Part shown: positions 13,389 through 13,589 of the stretch, in pieces
Position numbering within the stretch: position 1 is the stretch's first letter
Layout: each line of letters starts with the position of its first letter
Assembly: GCA_964368815.1 (NCBI GenBank)
Contig: CAYJDA010000045.1
Location: 1-13,589, forward strand
DNA length: 13,589 bases
Direction: 5' to 3'
Origin: CAYJBH01 sp964368815
GTDB taxonomy: Bacteria; Bacillota; Clostridia; Oscillospirales; Ruminococcaceae
Program-made: the position numbers and the translations under genes
The notes under the pieces: generated by a model
Database searches by the model: none
What the model was told of the DNA's origin: nothing
What the model saw: the letters and a program-made list of their open reading frames with translations, nothing else

Positions 13389-13589
13389 TGCGACTGTGAG
13401 TAAAAAAGGAAAAACTTGCAGTACGGCGATAGGACATACTTTGCAAAGAGCGTATGGACAGCACATAGGATTGAACGAATATACCCATTTTAGTATATTA
13501 AGTAATTCTGCTCTCCCTCTGGCTACGACTAAATGTCGACTTTGCCTAATGTTTCGCCGATACAACTAACAGGGGTTGGTTGGTCGGTT
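13389..13589 (+). ncRNA. Candidate structured RNA or long 5' leader, incomplete
   Basis: After the promoter, composition changes from almost pure A/T to a visibly more GC-containing stretch that can be folded by eye. A long-range helix pairs GTACGGCGA (13421-13429) with TCGCCGATAC (13554-13563) with one bulge. Inside it are hairpins CATAC/GTATG (13435-13456), AATATAC/GTATATT (13478-13499) and a two-step hairpin GGC/GCC enclosing CGAC/GTCG (13521-13546). The sequence continues past the window, so the 3' part is missing. I compared it from memory with tmRNA, RNase P RNA, 6S RNA, SRP RNA, T-box and common riboswitch cores and saw no match. It may be a diverged known RNA, a leader of the next gene or something new. 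Confidence 0.4.

Noticed and set aside
13381..13569. Plus-strand ORF of about 62 residues starting in the -10 box
   Set aside because: Its ATG overlaps TATAAT, so a transcript from that promoter would not contain it, and no ribosome binding site is present.
13389..13589. Assignment as tmRNA, because NSALPLAT vaguely resembles a tag peptide
   Set aside because: No ALAA-stop tag, no GGGG-type 5' end with matching acceptor and no tRNA-like domain are visible.

Overview
The window looks like chromosomal DNA of a low-GC Gram-positive bacterium of the Clostridia type. The signs are AT-rich intergenic DNA, strong AGGAG-type ribosome binding sites, sigma-A promoters close to TTGACA-17-TATAAT, a Bce-type antimicrobial-peptide detoxification module, lipoprotein signal peptides and a CPC-type copper ATPase with a CopZ chaperone. 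A run of ten N (9089-9098) marks a scaffold gap, so this is a draft or metagenome assembly. I cannot name the species.

Layout. Genes from 1 to 8556 are all on the minus strand; genes from 8711 to 13289 are all on the plus strand. The two blocks diverge from the 8557-8710 intergenic region. (1) 1-3351, minus: a complete Bce-like module in the order response regulator, intramembrane-sensing histidine kinase, ABC ATPase and FtsX-type permease (cut by the window edge). A perfect TTACA-N4-TGTAA palindrome just after the kinase gene fits the known Bce-type regulator target and sits upstream of a promoter for the transporter pair. (2) 3441-3952: tRNA-Ser(GGA) with its own promoter, followed by a short region holding a second copy of the tRNA 3' end, two terminator-like hairpins and a doubtful ORF. 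This looks like the scar of an element that once used this tRNA as an attachment site. (3) 3975-6351, minus: a three-gene polar amino acid ABC importer (binding lipoprotein, permease, ATPase) with a clear promoter. (4) 6381-6931: a small monocistronic lipoprotein gene whose whole mature part is an acidic 10-residue repeat built from six amino acids, with its own promoter and a very good terminator. (5) 7159-8556, minus: a MATE-family efflux protein. (6) 8656-13289, plus: a probable operon of a flavodoxin-like protein (interrupted by the gap), the Cu(I) ATPase CopA, a CopZ-like chaperone and a seven-helix membrane diguanylate cyclase. (7) 13354-13589: a near-consensus promoter followed by a stretch richer in GC than its flanks, which folds into nested hairpins and encodes no convincing protein. 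It is a candidate structured RNA or long leader and runs out of the window.

How the genes work together. The Bce module senses and removes cell-wall-active peptides and controls its own transporter. The copper block couples export (CopA) with cytosolic copper handling (CopZ) and a flavin redox protein. The diguanylate cyclase behind it has intact catalytic and inhibitory sites, which suggests, but does not prove, a link between metal stress and c-di-GMP signalling. Nothing here is a clearly new system. The items most worth a second look are the 3' structured RNA candidate, the acidic repeat lipoprotein, the tRNA-Ser scar and the pairing of copper export with a diguanylate cyclase.
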